Positions 10,776-19,396 of a DNA stretch of 64,000 nucleotides are shown here, piece by piece. The position numbers and the translations under genes were made by a program. Within the stretch, counting starts at the first letter, position 1, and the number at the start of each line of letters is the position of its first letter. Origin of the DNA: Oligosphaera ethanolica (GTDB lineage Bacteria > Verrucomicrobiota > Lentisphaeria > Oligosphaerales > Oligosphaeraceae); the NCBI RefSeq assembly GCF_030814695.1, contig NZ_JAUSVL010000001.1, positions 1,586,227 to 1,650,226 on the forward strand, in the 5' to 3' direction. The notes under the pieces are model-generated. The model saw nothing but the letters and a program-made list of their open reading frames with translations. It was not told where the DNA came from and ran no database searches.

Positions 10776-12008
10776 TTAAAATTGTCGTCTCAGGTTTCCT
10801 GGCATCATGCCGTCGCCGCCGGGCGGCATGCCCATGTCGCCACCGCCGATGGGGGCGGTATTAGGCAGGCCGACGTCATCGTTGAGGTTATAGAGTGGCA
10901 CCTGGATTTCAAGATTGACTTCGCCCTTGGGGGCGGCCAGCCTGCCGATGGTGATGGTGTTTTTCGCTTCATCGGCGGCAAGGATGCGGTAGTATTCGGT
11001 GTACGGACCGGTGCTTTTTTGTTTTTGCAGCGGGAATTCCTCGCCGACAGTCTTGACCATGGCGAAGCGGGTGAAGACCAGGCGCTGGTATTCGCGCAGG
11101 CGGTTGGCGAGGAAAACGAACTGCACCGTGACATCGTTGTAGGTGACGGTGAGATTCTGAACCAGGCGGTAGCGTGTATTCGGGTCGTTGGTCGGGGAGA
11201 TGACAGCGAAGGCGGTTGCGGTGTCACCCTCGCCGTCGAAACCGGCGTCGATCAGCTTGAAGTCCATGAAGCTTTCGCCGATGAGCAGTGTGCGGCTGCG
11301 TTGACGTTGGGATTTGGCGTCGAAGTAGTTGAGGGCGACTTCCCACTTGGCCTTATCCGTGCTGTTGTAGGTATCGACAGTGCGCATCTGCAGCGGCAGT
11401 GGCCGGCGGAAGGTCTTGATGCTGCGGATGAGGTTGCCCAGTGGGGGGAAGACGTCCGGATCATCCATGGCTGTTCCGGCGCGGTGTTCTTCGACATTGA
11501 GGAAGCCGTCGTTGTCATAGTCCTGGCGGGCGTCCTGCGGGTTAAGATAGTTGAGGAAGGTGGGGTATTTTTGTTCAACGAGATCGGGGATGCCGTCGCC
11601 GTCCGTATCGTCGCCTTCTTCGGAGTCCTTGCCGAGGTCGAGTTGTTTGGTGGCGCAGAAGGGGCAAGTGTCTGATGAGAGGGCAAGCAGATAACTGCAT
11701 TTTTCACTAAGGCATTTGATATAACGGTGGGGGACGACGAGGCTGCCTTTGGGATCGTCCTTGACTGTACTGACAATGGTGATGTTTTTGCGCGTATCGC
11801 GGAGATTTTCCTCGGCAGTAAAACGAGTGGTGTCCAACACAGGCAGTATTGAGCCGCCTTTAACCATGCTGCTGGCGCCCTGCTTTTTCTGTTCGAGGTC
11901 TTTTTTGCTGCGGTCGAAGGCGCCGAGGACGAAGACGCTGCCCAAGAGCAGGAGGAGCAGGAAGAGTCCGAGGACGACCTTTTCGTAATGTTTGATGAAG
12001 ATATCCAC
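10776..12008 (-). CDS. Amuc_1099-like inner-membrane pilus-system protein
   Basis: A 410-residue protein that starts with GTG at 12008, three bases after the stop of the upstream gene. One transmembrane helix lies at residues 11-31. Cysteines 99, 104, 115 and 118 (C-x4-C-x10-CPFC) suggest a zinc ribbon, and two calcium-type loops follow, DTDGDGIPD (134-142) and DYDNDGFLNVEE (163-174). The C-terminus carries a short Gly/Met stretch (GGGDMGMPPGGDGMMPG). Position, size and topology match Amuc_1099 of the Akkermansia pilus-like locus; sequence-level assignment is from memory of the family and should be tested. It probably spans from the inner membrane into the periplasm as part of the alignment complex. 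Confidence 0.75.
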   Translation of the reverse strand: MDIFIKHYEKVVLGLFLLLLLLGSVFVLGAFDRSKKDLEQKKQGASSMVKGGSILPVLDTTRFTAEENLRDTRKNITIVSTVKDDPKGSLVVPHRYIKCLSEKCSYLLALSSDTCPFCATKQLDLGKDSEEGDDTDGDGIPDLVEQKYPTFLNYLNPQDARQDYDNDGFLNVEEHRAGTAMDDPDVFPPLGNLIRSIKTFRRPLPLQMRTVDTYNSTDKAKWEVALNYFDAKSQRQRSRTLLIGESFMDFKLIDAGFDGEGDTATAFAVISPTNDPNTRYRLVQNLTVTYNDVTVQFVFLANRLREYQRLVFTRFAMVKTVGEEFPLQKQKSTGPYTEYYRILAADEAKNTITIGRLAAPKGEVNLEIQVPLYNLNDDVGLPNTAPIGGGDMGMPPGGDGMMPGNLRRQF

Positions 12009-12011
12009 TGA

Positions 12012-13115
12012 TCAGTTCCCCTGCGTAGTGGTCTGGGAGTTGAATTCGATAAGGTCTAGGCGCACGTTCAAGGTGACCTGTTTGGGAGCGAAGACCAGAT
12101 AGTCTTGTCGCTTTGGCGGTGGCAGCATGGCGGCGTTGGCTGCGGCGCCCTGCCCGGCCATGCCGGGGTTCATTCCCATACCGTCCATGCCCATGCCATC
12201 CATGCCCATGCCGGGGTTCATGCCCATGCCGGGGTTCATGCCCATGCCGGGGTTCATGCCCATGCCGGGGCGGCGGCGTCCGGGTGCCATGCCGTCCATG
12301 CCACCCATGCCGTCCATCCCCATGCCCATGCCCATGCCGGCGCCGGCTCTGCCGCCCACGCCGCCGCTCAGGGTCAGTTCCTGGGCGATGGCGAGGCTCA
12401 TGCCGAGGTCAGTGAACTGGTCGGGGGCGCTTATATCGACCGTGCGGATGAAGAAGAGGTATTTGGCTTCGTTGTTGATCAGATTGAGAAGCTTCTGAAC
12501 GGATTCCGGGGAGCCAGTGGCCACGATTTCGACGGGGGTGTAGGTATAGATGTCTTCTTGCTGCACGACCAGGTCCAGGGGGCGGACCAGGCTGTCCAGC
12601 GAGCTGATGCCGGACAGGGGCAGAATGCGGCAGACCTCCTTGATGATGGCCAGCTGGCGGAAGATCTGGAAGAGGTCGTCCTTATGGGGCAGCTTCTCCT
12701 GCATGGCAATATTGTCGAAGGTAAAATAGGCGCTGGTTGGGGCAAAGAGGACATTGCCGTCGGCCAAGGCCTTCTGGAGAGCGGTAATTTCGCTTTTGAG
12801 GACGCGCACGGCCTCCAGCGGGGTTGCCGGCACCTGTGGCTCAATGTGTGATTTTTCAGCCAGGCTGAGTTGCAGATTATTGAAATGCTCGGTGGCAATG
12901 CGCAGATTGTTTTCGGTGACTGTGATGTTGTCTTGGCTGAGCTTGATATTGCTGCCTTTGACGCGGTCAAAGAATTCGAGTTGCTTGGCGGTTTCGGCCT
13001 GGTGTGCGGCGAGGGTTTTGTTCGCTTGCAACCAATAGACGATGATACCGATAGCCACCACGAAGCAGACGACCGCAATGGCCAGGAAGCCCCAATTTTT
13101 TTTGACAAAATCCAT
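12012..13115 (-). CDS. Amuc_1100-like pilus-system protein (PilO-like)
   Basis: A 367-residue protein with one N-terminal transmembrane helix (residues 7-29) and a periplasmic coiled-coil and alpha/beta domain resembling PilO. A Met/Gly/Pro repeat (GMNPGMGMNPG units) occupies about residues 255-322, followed by a C-terminal tail with PKQVTLNVRLDLIEF. AAAGGT lies upstream of the ATG. In Akkermansia the equivalent gene encodes the membrane protein Amuc_1100, known for signalling through TLR2; the low-complexity insert here is a difference. Tight spacing to the genes on both sides supports one operon. Confidence 0.78.
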   Translation of the reverse strand: MDFVKKNWGFLAIAVVCFVVAIGIIVYWLQANKTLAAHQAETAKQLEFFDRVKGSNIKLSQDNITVTENNLRIATEHFNNLQLSLAEKSHIEPQVPATPLEAVRVLKSEITALQKALADGNVLFAPTSAYFTFDNIAMQEKLPHKDDLFQIFRQLAIIKEVCRILPLSGISSLDSLVRPLDLVVQQEDIYTYTPVEIVATGSPESVQKLLNLINNEAKYLFFIRTVDISAPDQFTDLGMSLAIAQELTLSGGVGGRAGAGMGMGMGMDGMGGMDGMAPGRRRPGMGMNPGMGMNPGMGMNPGMGMDGMGMDGMGMNPGMAGQGAAANAAMLPPPKRQDYLVFAPKQVTLNVRLDLIEFNSQTTTQGN

Positions 13116-13155
13116 AGCAGACCTTTGTTAACTCCGGCTGAGTCCTTGCATCGTC

Positions 13156-15177
13156 CTAGAAATTACCGCCACCCATGCCGCCACCCATGCCGCCGGTGCG
13201 GCCGGCCCTGGCTGTGACCTCATAGAATTCAACTGGCATGGTGAATTTGACCTGGATGATGAAGGTGCTGATATTTTTGACGGTAGTTGCCGAGCGATAG
13301 ATTTTGAGCACGGTCATTTGCGGGTCGGCGGAGAAGAGCTGTGACTGCCGGAGGGCGGCCTCGAATGCCAGCTCAGGGGTACTGCCGGCCTGCCGCATGG
13401 CACGAGCGATTTTATCATTGTTGGTCAAGGGGGCGGCCGCGTCGCTGCCGTCGGCTGGGACAGCGTCGGGCTCTTCGGGTTTATCGACGGTGAAAGGCAG
13501 GGGAATTTCGTCGCCGATGCTGAAACTGACGGGGCCTTTATCAGGCATGACCGAGTAGCCGACTATTTCCAGGCCGCCGACGGTGGTCATTTTGCCGAGG
13601 GCAACCGCTTCGCCGCCCAGCATGGCGCCGTCCATCATGCCGCCGTCCATAGGGCCGAACATGCCGCCATCCATGGGGCCGAACATACCGCCGTCCATGG
13701 CACCGGGGGCGGTATCAGCGGCGCTGACGGGTACGAAAGCCTTCACTTCGCCGTAGATGGGCTTGATGGAGGACAGCCAGAGATTGTTGGGTTTGATGCG
13801 GTTAATCTCATTGAGAATGACGGGCCATTTCGCCTGCTGCAGCAAGAGGTCGCTGACGGCCTGGTACTGGTCTTCCTTTTGCCGGGCCTTGTTGCGGGCC
13901 TCTTCGATTCTCGCCAGAGTGGGCTTGTTTTCGATCTGCAGTTTTTCCAGCTCGCGTTTGGTCTGTTCGAAGATTGTCCCGCGAACGCTGACGCCATAGG
14001 CGACGACGCCAAGAATCATCAAGCCGGCAATCATACTGAAGACGAAGTAGGGTTTTTTCTTGTCAAAATTCTGTTGGCGGCGGATCGTTTCCGGTATGAG
14101 GCTCAGTTCGATGGGGCAGGAGCTGGCGTAGCGCATACCGAGGCCGATGGCCTCGCTGAACATGTGGGCGACTTCCTGCAGGCGATTGCGGTCGACGCTG
14201 GGCAGGAGGGTGACCACCTGGAAAGGATTGAGGTATTCGACTGGTATGCCCAGCTTTTCGGAGAAGAAGACATCGCAATAGGAGAGAATGGAGCTGCCGC
14301 CGGTCAGGTACATTCTGACGGGGCGGGAGCCCTTCTGCTGGGCGCGGTACACGTTGATGGAACGGGCAATTTCGCCGTGCAGCCGCGCCATGACATTGCG
14401 GATGATCTTGGAGACGTTGGCGGCGGTCTCGGATTCGGGCTCGGCATAGGCACCGCCGAGGGCGACGAAGCCATGCCGGCGTTTGAGCTCTTCGGCCTCA
14501 GGCAGGCCGATGCCGAATTCCTTGGCGATCTGCTGCGTGATGGCGTGGCCGGCAATGGGGATGGTACGCGCGAAAAAGTGATCGCCTTCGGCAAAAATCA
14601 GATTGGAACTGCGACCACCGATATTGAGGACCACGACGCATTCGTTATCGCCAATGGCATTGGCACGGACGGCGTTGTAGCAGGCGGCGGGGGCCACGTC
14701 AACCAGAATGGGTATGCAGCCGACCATCTGCACGGCGGCGGTGAATTGCTCGACGATCTCGTTTTTAATCACCACTGACATCACGTCGATGTTTTCGGCG
14801 TTTTCGCTGGCGATCAACTGGTAGTCCCAGATGACCTCGCTGACGGCGAAGGGGATATTCTGGATGGCCTCGTATTCGGCGAGCTGCTTGATCTGCTTGC
14901 GGTCGTAATTCATGGCCGGCAGGCGGCTGAAGCGGGTCAGTGCGGATTGGCCGGACATGCAGATCATGGCTTTGCGGGCGGTGAAGCCGCCCTCGGCGAG
15001 CATCTGTCGCAGGAGGCCGGCGACGACGCCCATGCGGGTTCCTTCGGACAATTCCTCTTCATATTCCCGGTGTGCGAAGAGGGCCAGGCGCACTTCGCCG
15101 CTGGATGCGTATTCGAATTCGCACAGCTTGATGCTGGTTGCGCCGATATCGATTGCCAGAATCCGATCGTGTGCCAT
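13156..15177 (-). CDS. PilM/PilN-like pilus assembly protein (Amuc_1101 family)
   Basis: A 673-residue fusion. Residues 1 to about 345 are an actin-like ATPase fold as in PilM (LAIDIGATSIKLCEFEY at the start, MYLTGGSSIL later). A transmembrane helix at about 374-396 leads into a coiled coil and a PilN-like periplasmic domain, so the cytoplasmic ATPase and its membrane partner are joined in one chain. Met/Gly repeats (MFGPMDGG units) lie at about 492-522 and the protein ends with GGMGGGMGGGNF. In PVC bacteria this gene sits beside the Amuc_1100-like gene, as here. No strong ribosome site precedes the ATG. Confidence 0.88.
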   Translation of the reverse strand: MAHDRILAIDIGATSIKLCEFEYASSGEVRLALFAHREYEEELSEGTRMGVVAGLLRQMLAEGGFTARKAMICMSGQSALTRFSRLPAMNYDRKQIKQLAEYEAIQNIPFAVSEVIWDYQLIASENAENIDVMSVVIKNEIVEQFTAAVQMVGCIPILVDVAPAACYNAVRANAIGDNECVVVLNIGGRSSNLIFAEGDHFFARTIPIAGHAITQQIAKEFGIGLPEAEELKRRHGFVALGGAYAEPESETAANVSKIIRNVMARLHGEIARSINVYRAQQKGSRPVRMYLTGGSSILSYCDVFFSEKLGIPVEYLNPFQVVTLLPSVDRNRLQEVAHMFSEAIGLGMRYASSCPIELSLIPETIRRQQNFDKKKPYFVFSMIAGLMILGVVAYGVSVRGTIFEQTKRELEKLQIENKPTLARIEEARNKARQKEDQYQAVSDLLLQQAKWPVILNEINRIKPNNLWLSSIKPIYGEVKAFVPVSAADTAPGAMDGGMFGPMDGGMFGPMDGGMMDGAMLGGEAVALGKMTTVGGLEIVGYSVMPDKGPVSFSIGDEIPLPFTVDKPEEPDAVPADGSDAAAPLTNNDKIARAMRQAGSTPELAFEAALRQSQLFSADPQMTVLKIYRSATTVKNISTFIIQVKFTMPVEFYEVTARAGRTGGMGGGMGGGNF

Positions 15178-15227
15178 GGATTACTGTTCCGCTGTCAGGT
15201 GGTGGAAAAGACGGGTCCGAAACGACA

Positions 15228-15848
15228 TTAGAAGCTCACCTTTTCGTGCTCATAGTAGTCGTAGTCGAGGGGTGCGAAGGGCGTCTTGCTCTTGGGGAGC
15301 AGCTCGGACTGAATAATGCGGCCGGCGGCCTCGGCTTTGTTGTACCAGCCGTCGGGTATGCGGTTGGACTTAATTTCTTCGCGAGCGACGCGCTGGCCAT
15401 CAACGCGTATCTCGACATAGACGCTGAGTTTGCGCGAGTCGATCCGGGAGCTGCCGATGTAGCGCTTGAAGAATTTGGGTTTGAGGTAGATGCAGGCGGC
15501 GTGTTTGCCGTCTTCGACATCGGTGTAGAACACGGACTGGGTCATAACGAGGGGTTTTGAGGACACGTCGGACTCGGCCAGGATCATCCAGAACACCTCG
15601 ACTTCATCGAGCCAGCCGTTTCTGGCGCCCTTGGTATCAAAGGCCAAATCAATGCGGCACCATGTCTCCCGTGAACCCTGGCTGCCGCGGCTGGAGTCTT
15701 TGAAGGACGGCGTGCGCTCGCTCTCGAATTTGAGGCTGGTGATTTTGGTATCGACCCGGCTGCGCTGGGCCATGGCCAGCGGCGCCATGGCCAGGCAGAG
15801 CATGGCGAGCAACCGTAGCAGCGTCCGGTTGAGGGCGATAAACGACAT
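15228..15848 (-). CDS. Amuc_1102-like secreted pilus-system protein
   Basis: A 206-residue protein with a clear signal peptide (LLRLLAMLCLAMAPLAMAQ, cleavage after AMA or MAQ) and a mostly beta-strand mature domain. An AGGAGG ribosome site precedes the ATG at 15848. It is the first gene of the five-gene set, 51 bases ahead of the PilM/N-like gene. Its length and place match Amuc_1102 of Akkermansia, a small immunoglobulin-like protein. It has none of the Met/Gly tracts seen in the other four proteins. The 266 bases upstream probably hold the operon promoter, but I see no convincing -35/-10 pair. Confidence 0.75.
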   Translation of the reverse strand: MSFIALNRTLLRLLAMLCLAMAPLAMAQRSRVDTKITSLKFESERTPSFKDSSRGSQGSRETWCRIDLAFDTKGARNGWLDEVEVFWMILAESDVSSKPLVMTQSVFYTDVEDGKHAACIYLKPKFFKRYIGSSRIDSRKLSVYVEIRVDGQRVAREEIKSNRIPDGWYNKAEAAGRIIQSELLPKSKTPFAPLDYDYYEHEKVSF

Positions 15849-16114
15849 GATGACCTCCTGTCCTTTTTCTATACCAAATTAGGGCAACCACATTACTGCA
15901 GCCGCCATAAGCGACAAATATTGGCTGCCTCAGCGCATCACAGATGACGCCGCGCTGCGGTCATGCCTGCTCCTACCCGTGCATGTGCCATAACAGGGCG
16001 TTACCATAGGCGTGCTTCAAGCGCAAATCAAGAACGACGCCGTGGCTTTTTCTTGTTTTTATGTCACACTGGCCAATAAATGGCCACTTCATCCGATATG
16101 CGGCCGCTTCGGCG

Positions 16115-17101
16115 TCATTCAAAGCGCATGGTCGCCGGCAGCAGCGCGGCGATGGGTTGCGGCGAGCCCAAGTTGTTGCCGTCGCAGGCGGCAGCGACGG
16201 CCAGGGGCAGATTCTCCCGCGCCTCGACGACCCTGGCGCGCATTGCCATGGTCTGACTGAGCATTTCCTGATTGCTGGCCACGGCATTGGCACGACGCTC
16301 TTCAGCCTTGGCTCGAGCGATGCGTTTGTCCGCATCGGCCTGTTGGCTGCTGAGGCGCGCGGCCACGTTGTCCATGACGTCAATGTCGGCGATATCGACC
16401 GAGAGTATTTCGAAGCAGGTGCCGCTGTCGAGACCGCGTTTGAGGATTTCCTGGGCGATGAGCTCGGGGCTTTCGAGTATCTGACGGTGTGAGTCGGCGT
16501 GGCCAATGGCCGTGACGATGCCTTCGCCGACACGGGCGAGGATCGTGGCTTCGCCCGCGCCGCCGACCAGGCGGTCGAGGCGGGTACGGACCGTCACGCG
16601 GGCCTTGACTTCCAGGCGGATGCCGTCTTTGGCGATGCCAGCAACGCCGGGTTCGCGACCATCGACCAGTGGCTGGCCCGGGACTGGGCAACGCAGGACC
16701 TTGGGGTTGATGTGGCTGTCAACAGCGTCACGGACATCGCGACCGGCCAGATCGATGGCGGCGATGTCTCGGTAGCCGAGTTTGATGCCGGCCTTGTTGG
16801 CGCCGACGACGGCGCTCTTGATACTGGCGAGATTGCCGCCGGCGAGCTGGTGGCTCTGCAGGTCGGCCAGGGTCACTTCGACGCCGGCTTTGCGCATGAC
16901 TTTGAGGCAATCGACCAGTTCGACCGGCTGTAGCTTGCGCAGGTGGATAGTGAGCAGGTCAATGAAACCAACACCCAGACCGGCCGCGTTGGCCTCAAGC
17001 CACAGGGGGAAGTGCCGGACAACGAAGGCGACGAACCAGAGCAGCAGAATTGCGCTGGCCACAGCCAGCACAATGGACAGCAGCAGGATGACCTGTAACA
17101 T
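16115..17101 (-). CDS. floA: Flotillin-like protein FloA
   Basis: A 328-residue membrane-bound SPFH-type protein. A hydrophobic segment at about residues 3-29 anchors it, then comes the FloA signature region (GLGVGFIDLLTIHLRK, GNLASIKSAVVGANKAGI, VTVRTRLDRLVGGAGEATI, VGEGIVTAIG) and a C-terminal helical region rich in Ala, Glu and Arg. Length is typical. An AAAGGA ribosome site precedes the ATG. FloA scaffolds membrane microdomains and helps assemble membrane protein complexes. It lies 80 bases downstream of guaB on the same strand. Confidence 0.93.
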   Translation of the reverse strand: MLQVILLLSIVLAVASAILLLWFVAFVVRHFPLWLEANAAGLGVGFIDLLTIHLRKLQPVELVDCLKVMRKAGVEVTLADLQSHQLAGGNLASIKSAVVGANKAGIKLGYRDIAAIDLAGRDVRDAVDSHINPKVLRCPVPGQPLVDGREPGVAGIAKDGIRLEVKARVTVRTRLDRLVGGAGEATILARVGEGIVTAIGHADSHRQILESPELIAQEILKRGLDSGTCFEILSVDIADIDVMDNVAARLSSQQADADKRIARAKAEERRANAVASNQEMLSQTMAMRARVVEARENLPLAVAAACDGNNLGSPQPIAALLPATMRFE

Positions 17102-17181
17102 GGCCGGTCCTTTCTCCCCCGTCGGGGTATGACGTTGACTGTTCGGGCGATTCAGGCAGCTTTAAGCAACTCCGCGATGCA

Positions 17182-18678
17182 TCAAGTCGCGCGATAATTC
17201 GGGGCGTCTTTCTGGACGATGACGTCGTGCGGGTGGGCTTCATGGAGGCCGGCCGAGCTGACGCGGACGAAGCGGGCGTTTTCCTGCAGAGCGGCAATGG
17301 TGCGGGCGCCGCAGTAGCCCAGGGAAAAGCGCAGACCGCCGATGTACTGGTTGAGCACTTCGGACACCGAGCCGCGGTAGGGGATCATGCCTTCGATGCC
17401 CTGCGGCACGAGTTTTTCGGTGGCGCATTCGGCACTGACGCCGTAGCGTTCCCGGCTGCCCTTGCCCTTGCGCATGGCGTCCAGGCTACCCATGCCGCGA
17501 TAGATGACGTAGGTGCGGCCCTGGTGCAGGATGCGCTCGCCGGGGCACTCCTCGGTGCCGGCCAGGGCGGAGCCCATCATGACGCAGCTGGCGCCGACCG
17601 CGATGGCCTTGGCCACGTCGCCGGAGTGGGCGATGCCGCCATCGGCGATGATGGGAATGCGGTCCTTGATGGCTTCGTTGGCCTGGAAGACGGCGGTGAG
17701 TTGGGGGATGCCGACGCCAGCGACGACGCGGGTGGTGCAAATGGACCCCGGGCCGATGCCGACCTTCACCCCGTCCGCGCCGGCTTCGTAGAGCGCGGCG
17801 GCGCCTTCGGCGGTACAGACATTGCCGGCGACGACGTCGACCTGCGGGTAGTCCTTCTTGAGTTGTTTGAGGGTCTCGATGACACCCTTGGAATAGCCGT
17901 GAGCAGTATCCAGGACCAGCGCGTCCACTTCGGCGGCGACCAGGGCGGCGATGCGTTCGTCGTCATAGGGACCGACAGCAGCGGCGACGCGCAGGCGGTG
18001 GCGGGCATCGCGGTTGTAGTTGGGCTCAATGTTTTTGAGCAGGGTACGCACGTCGTGGAAACTGTAGAGACCGCAGAGGCGGCCTTCGCGGTCGACGATG
18101 GGGAGTTTGCCGACCTTGTTCTTGCGCATGATTTCAAAGGCCTCGGTCATGTCGGTGTTGGCCGTGCCAACGACGAGGTTGCGGGTCATAGCGTCAGCGA
18201 CGGTGATGTTGTAGTCAGTAAGGTACTTGACGTCGCGGGAGGTCAGGATGCCGACCAGGCGGTCGCTGTCATCGACGATGGGGAAGCCGCTGAAGGTATA
18301 GTGCTGTTCGTCCTTGGTGCGCAGCAGGTCAGCGACCTTGAGGTTTTGATGGAAGACGATGGGTTTCTGGATGAGGCCGTGGAGGTACTGCTTGACCTTG
18401 GCGGCCTGCTCGGCCTGCACGGCCGGCTGCAGATTCTTGTGGATGACGCCAATGCCGCCCAGCTTGGCCATTTCAATGGCCATGCCGCTCTCGGTCACGG
18501 TGTCCATGGCGGCGCTGACAAAGGGCGCATTGAGGGTGATATTGCGGGAAAACTGACTGACAATGCTCGCCTCCGCAGGCAGAAAGTCGGCATAGCGCGT
18601 TTCCATGGAGACGTCATTGAAGGTCAGGGCCTCGAAGCCCTGGGCTTCCATAAAAGCCTTGATTTGCGGATTGACCAT
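17182..18678 (-). CDS. guaB: Inosine-5'-monophosphate dehydrogenase
   Basis: A 498-residue enzyme that oxidises IMP to XMP with NAD, the committed step to GMP. The catalytic loop [15 protein letters not shown] contains Cys314. Two CBS domains lie at about residues 95-210 ([36 protein letters not shown]). The flap region carries KGSRERYG and the phosphate site has DGGIAHSGD and [13 protein letters not shown]. An AAAGGAG ribosome site precedes the ATG. Full length with no visible defect. Confidence 0.97.
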   Translation of the reverse strand: MVNPQIKAFMEAQGFEALTFNDVSMETRYADFLPAEASIVSQFSRNITLNAPFVSAAMDTVTESGMAIEMAKLGGIGVIHKNLQPAVQAEQAAKVKQYLHGLIQKPIVFHQNLKVADLLRTKDEQHYTFSGFPIVDDSDRLVGILTSRDVKYLTDYNITVADAMTRNLVVGTANTDMTEAFEIMRKNKVGKLPIVDREGRLCGLYSFHDVRTLLKNIEPNYNRDARHRLRVAAAVGPYDDERIAALVAAEVDALVLDTAHGYSKGVIETLKQLKKDYPQVDVVAGNVCTAEGAAALYEAGADGVKVGIGPGSICTTRVVAGVGIPQLTAVFQANEAIKDRIPIIADGGIAHSGDVAKAIAVGASCVMMGSALAGTEECPGERILHQGRTYVIYRGMGSLDAMRKGKGSRERYGVSAECATEKLVPQGIEGMIPYRGSVSEVLNQYIGGLRFSLGYCGARTIAALQENARFVRVSSAGLHEAHPHDVIVQKDAPNYRAT

Positions 18679-18795
18679 AGCTTGGCTCCTTTGCCGATCG
18701 GCCCTGCGGGCCTCTTCACTGCGCGCTGTCTATGTTATACAATGGCCTGCGGGAAAACGCAACCCGCCGCGTCGGCGGCAGGCGGCAGGCGCTCG

Positions 18796-19338
18796 TCACG
18801 CGTTGTCTTTGAGACGGATGGTAATGCGTTTGCAGCCGTTAGCGTCGGCCTGTTCATCGCTGATGGTTTCGACTTCGGGATCATCGCGCAGGGTCAGGTG
18901 GACCAGGCGGCGTTCGGCGGGGGTAAAGGGCCCGACCTGTCGGGGGCTGCGCCAGCGCTTGACTTCCTTGGCGGCGTCGCGGGCGATGCCCTCCATGCGG
19001 GCGGGGTCCGGCCGGTTACCGCCGCCCTCGTGGCCGCCGCTGCGGCCGGCGTCGCCGTTGCCGCGGCGGGTAACGCTGTAGCCATCGACCTCGACGGGCA
19101 CCCACGGCAGACTCTCGTCGTTATTGTGCTGGCAGCGCAGGATGCGATTGAGGATGAGTTCGAGGCTCTCGAGGGTCTGCCCTTTGCGGCCGATAAGCCG
19201 ACCGGCCTCTTCGGACTGCACGGACAGCCGGAAGTCGTCGTCCTGTTCCAGACAAAGGACTTGCGCGGTCGTCCCCAGCAGCCGCAGGAGTTCGCTCAGG
19301 ACCTGTTGCGCTTTTTCTTGTTGTGTCTTTTCCAACAT
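18796..19338 (-). CDS. jag: Jag family KH-R3H RNA-binding protein
   Basis: A 180-residue protein. The chosen ATG at 19338 (MLEKTQQ) has AAGGAG upstream; the longer frame overlaps yidC and is not used. The KH domain shows RLIGRKGQTLESLELILNRI and the C-terminal R3H domain shows PFTPAERRLVHLTLRDDPEV, both typical of Jag/EloR. Jag proteins bind RNA and act with YidC-type insertases and cell elongation. As usual it follows yidC, 58 bases downstream. The N-terminal Jag_N domain is short or missing. Confidence 0.92.
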   Translation of the reverse strand: MLEKTQQEKAQQVLSELLRLLGTTAQVLCLEQDDDFRLSVQSEEAGRLIGRKGQTLESLELILNRILRCQHNNDESLPWVPVEVDGYSVTRRGNGDAGRSGGHEGGGNRPDPARMEGIARDAAKEVKRWRSPRQVGPFTPAERRLVHLTLRDDPEVETISDEQADANGCKRITIRLKDNA

Positions 19339-19396
19339 GATAACAGCTTCTCCTTCAAAAGGCAGACGGACTATGTGAATGGCAGGGAAGATCGGG

